In this document: one piece after another, positions 62,023-64,000 of the stretch
Layout of the letters: the number at the start of each line of letters is the position of its first letter
How positions within the stretch are numbered: position 1 is the first letter of the stretch
Source of the DNA: Ectobacillus panaciterrae DSM 19096
Lineage (GTDB): Bacteria > Bacillota > Bacilli > Bacillales > Bacillaceae_G
Reading direction: 5' to 3'
Assembly (NCBI RefSeq): GCF_000430785.1
Contig: NZ_AUMR01000019.1
Span: 30,840 to 94,839, forward strand
DNA length: 64,000 bases
Translations under genes and position numbers: made by a program
Notes under the pieces: generated by a model
The model's database searches: none
What the model was told of the DNA's origin: nothing
The model's input: only the letters and a program-made list of their open reading frames with translations

Positions 62023-62272
62023 CCAAAGTTTCCCCTAACGTTTAATATTATCAAATCAAAGTAATGACTCTTTGCTCTCTGCTACTATCCAAACACGCCT
62101 CAATAATGCAATTCGTCGCTTGTCTAAAGCAGCGGAATACGGAACGTTTCGCTGGAGAAGCAAAAAATTCCTGCTTCTTTAAAAACACTTTACGTTTCCG
62201 TTACAGCACACATTAGCACCTTCTTTTCATGATATAACTTTTACTAGATAGCATGAGGAGGATATTTCCGTA

Positions 62273-63409
62273 ATGAAAAACAGAGCAGCTCGTATTGCGT
62301 TGCTGACGGGTGTCTTAATGGGCACTTATATGCTTCCTGCATACGCTGAAGTAAACGCAGAAAAGGTAAATTCCGTTCAAAATATAGTAAGCGAAAACAA
62401 AGAAGCAGAAAAACAGCAGCTTCAAAAAGAGATTGAACAATTCAAGCAGCAGTTACAGCTGCTTGACCAAGAAATCGCAAAGACGCAAACGGACTTGGAA
62501 TCCACACAGGAGCAAATTCAGCAAAATAAGGATGCAATTGCTTTAAAGAAGCAAAACATTGAAGCGCTTCAACAAAAGATGCAACAAAGACAAGTTGTCA
62601 TAAAGAAGAGATTAGTAGCCCTACAATCCCAGCCAAAGGATAATTTAATTACAGACATATTCACGCAATCAAGAAGTATCGCAGACCTTTTGGACAGCAT
62701 GTACTCCTTAAACCTTATTTTCAAGTCTGATGAAGCAATTTTAAAAGATCAGCAATCAGATGAGGAAATGCTTCAAAAAGAAAAAAACAGCATGGAAGAC
62801 AAAGAACAAGCTTTGCGTTCATATGAAACCTCTTTGCAAGAAAAGCAACAACAATTGGAGAAAAGCCAGAAAGAAAAAATTGGTGCGATTGCAGCTTTGG
62901 AGCAAAAGCTTGGCCGGACGCTGAGCGGAATCATGGATGAAGAGGAAGAAAAACAGCTGTTGGGAGGACAATCCATAGCTGGTTCTGGTGCATCTGGAAC
63001 TATACAAAGCGGCTCCAAAATTTTCATAAAGCCTGCTGCCGGCACAATTTCATCAAACTTTGGCACGAGAGGGAATGAAAACCACAAAGGTATTGATATT
63101 GCGGCTTCCGGCCCAGTCCCAATTGTAGCTGCAGCTTCAGGGACAGTCATTCGCTCGGAATATTCCTCCAGTTACGGAAATGTAGTATACCTTTCTCACA
63201 ATCTTAACGGAAAAACCTACACTACCGTTTATGCACATATGCGCAGCCGATCTGTACAGCAAGGACAAGTTGTACAGCAGGGGCAACAACTGGGCGTCAT
63301 GGGCAACACAGGAATGTCTCATGGACAGCACTTGCATTTTGAGCTTCATGTAGGGAGCTGGAATGCAGCGAAGTCTAACGCGGTGAATCCTATTTCATTT
63401 TTACAGTAA
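62273..63409 (+). CDS. M23 peptidase with coiled-coil domain (EnvC/CwlO-regulator type)
   Basis: This 378-residue protein has a signal peptide cleaved after AYA (~25), a long Gln/Lys/Glu coiled coil (~40-220), and a C-terminal M23 domain with zinc motifs HKGIDIA and HLHFEL. Such proteins cut peptidoglycan peptides, or regulate other hydrolases if catalysis is lost. Here the ligands HxxxD and HxH are intact. GAGGAGGA precedes the ATG. A relic of a second copy lies at 13776. Confidence 0.88.
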   Translation: MKNRAARIALLTGVLMGTYMLPAYAEVNAEKVNSVQNIVSENKEAEKQQLQKEIEQFKQQLQLLDQEIAKTQTDLESTQEQIQQNKDAIALKKQNIEALQQKMQQRQVVIKKRLVALQSQPKDNLITDIFTQSRSIADLLDSMYSLNLIFKSDEAILKDQQSDEEMLQKEKNSMEDKEQALRSYETSLQEKQQQLEKSQKEKIGAIAALEQKLGRTLSGIMDEEEEKQLLGGQSIAGSGASGTIQSGSKIFIKPAAGTISSNFGTRGNENHKGIDIAASGPVPIVAAASGTVIRSEYSSSYGNVVYLSHNLNGKTYTTVYAHMRSRSVQQGQVVQQGQQLGVMGNTGMSHGQHLHFELHVGSWNAAKSNAVNPISFLQ

Positions 63410-63435
63410 TCGATATACTAGAAGTTTTCATGAAT

Positions 63436-63482
63436 AACAACAAGCCTTACGTACAAGCCCCCTTTGTACGCAAGGCTTTTTT
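63436..63482 (+). terminator. Terminator of the M23 peptidase gene
   Basis: AAGCCTT..GTACAA pairs with TTGTAC..AAGGCTT, followed by T6. Confidence 0.8.
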
Positions 63483-63522
63483 CAGTCTGCCCTTCGTTGC
63501 ATGAAGCACATCTGCTTTTGTT

Positions 63523-63651
63523 GTGAACTACACCCTCGCCTACGCTATGCTTAGAGGTGAGGCTTTTCAGATACTCGCATCTAACGGTGAACTACCCGCC
63601 ACCTACGCTAACGCTTAGAGGTGGGGGCTTCTCAGGTACTCGCACCTAACG
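63523..63651 (-). repeat. Tandem IS200/IS605 right-end hairpins downstream of tnpB
   Basis: Two units of 64-65 bp (63523-63586 and 63587-63651) share GTGAACTAC, CGCCTACGCT or CACCTACGCT, GCTTAGAGGTG, and ACTCGCATCTAACG or ACTCGCACCTAACG. Each can fold into a hairpin of the kind at tnpB right ends, where the guide RNA is encoded. The two differ at about a dozen positions. Confidence 0.65.
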
Positions 63652-63697
63652 ATACGAAATGGACTGAGCTATCGAGCCTATTCCGTGCTCTATATGT

Positions 63698-64000
63698 TTA
63701 TGCTAACAGGCGTAAGCCCTCTCGTTTGATATTGATAGAAGCATTATGATCTCTATCCGCCATGAATCCACATTCACATTGGAATGTCCGTTCAGAAAGA
63801 GACAGTTCTGCTCTTACTTGACCGCAACAGGAACAAGTTTTGGATGAAGGAAACCACTTGTCGATTTTGATCAGCCTCTTCCCCTGTTCCTCTAACTTAT
63901 ATCGCAGGAATGTGGTGAACATGCCCCAAGCATTGTCAGCTACACTCTTTCCAAAATTTAGGTCTTGTGACATTCCTTTCATATTAAGATCTTCCATCAC
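63698..64000 (-). CDS. tnpB: TnpB RNA-guided nuclease, C-terminal part (enters from right edge)
   Basis: The visible 100 residues run from MEDLNMKGM (RuvC-II Glu) through FPSSKTCSCCG and CECGFMADRDHNAS (zinc finger and RuvC-III Asp) to RLLA stop. It differs from the IS607 TnpB at 35266 and has a full zinc finger. The start lies beyond the window. The right-end hairpins at 63523-63651 lie 50 bp downstream, where an omega RNA is expected. Confidence 0.85.
   Translation of the reverse strand: MMEDLNMKGMSQDLNFGKSVADNAWGMFTTFLRYKLEEQGKRLIKIDKWFPSSKTCSCCGQVRAELSLSERTFQCECGFMADRDHNASINIKREGLRLLA

Overview
The window looks like chromosomal DNA of a low-GC, endospore-forming Bacillaceae bacterium, probably near the Bacillus cereus group or a related genus. 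This is inferred from gene content, not from a marker gene. Pointers are a sporulenol/squalene-hopene cyclase, a KinB-type sporulation kinase, GerP-like, YfhD-like and YuzL-like small proteins, the gene order mtlA-mtlR-mtlF-mtlD, strong AGGAGG-type ribosome sites with frequent TTG/GTG starts, and SAM-I riboswitch, CsoR and Fur logic typical of Bacilli. No rRNA or tRNA gene was seen.

Layout. 1-2.9 kb: tail of a membrane protein, then an amino-acid permease behind a leader-peptide attenuator with three His codons, then an orphan gene. 2.9-13.7 kb: two copper modules, csoR-copA-copZ and a multicopper oxidase divergent from a two-component system. Between them lie an APC permease, an Lrp regulator and a YitT-type protein. 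14-26 kb: housekeeping and spore-related genes (ArgH-like lyase, aldehyde dehydrogenase, NDP-kinase-like protein, FabG-like reductase, SqhC, YuiD, a PelD-like GAF/degenerate-GGDEF membrane protein, RarD, MsrB). 26.3-31.9 kb: a two-gene unit of a membrane-anchored von Willebrand A protein and a 1.1-kaa tubulin/FtsZ-like GTPase. 32-37.4 kb: ZIP transporter, an M20 amidohydrolase, and the wreck of a SAM-riboswitch-controlled metN-like operon carrying an IS607-type element. 37.7-48.7 kb: lipoprotein, sensor kinase, methyltransferase, OppA, a branched-chain-amino-acid-type binding protein and an ABC-F ATPase. 48.8-54.5 kb: small genes and several decayed genes, with a Fur-controlled PepSY protein. 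54.7-60.1 kb: complete mannitol operon. 60.3-64 kb: small membrane protein, HAD phosphatase, gamma-glutamylcyclotransferase-like protein, M23 peptidase, and the end of an IS200/IS605-type tnpB.

The region is marked by traces of small mobile elements. There are at least four full and two partial or divergent copies of a ~190-bp MITE-like repeat with AT-rich terminal inverted repeats. There are three TnpB traces, two dispersed IS605-like right-end hairpins, a tandem pair of such hairpins, and an IS3 remnant. Several genes are frameshifted or truncated.

The observations most worth a second look are the vWA/tubulin-like pair, the histidine-codon attenuator with three mutually exclusive hairpins, the SAM riboswitch stranded in front of an IS607-split metN, the MITE-like repeats, and a perfect 27-bp palindrome made of two CodY-like boxes upstream of oppA. 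All assignments were made by reading; no database search was run.
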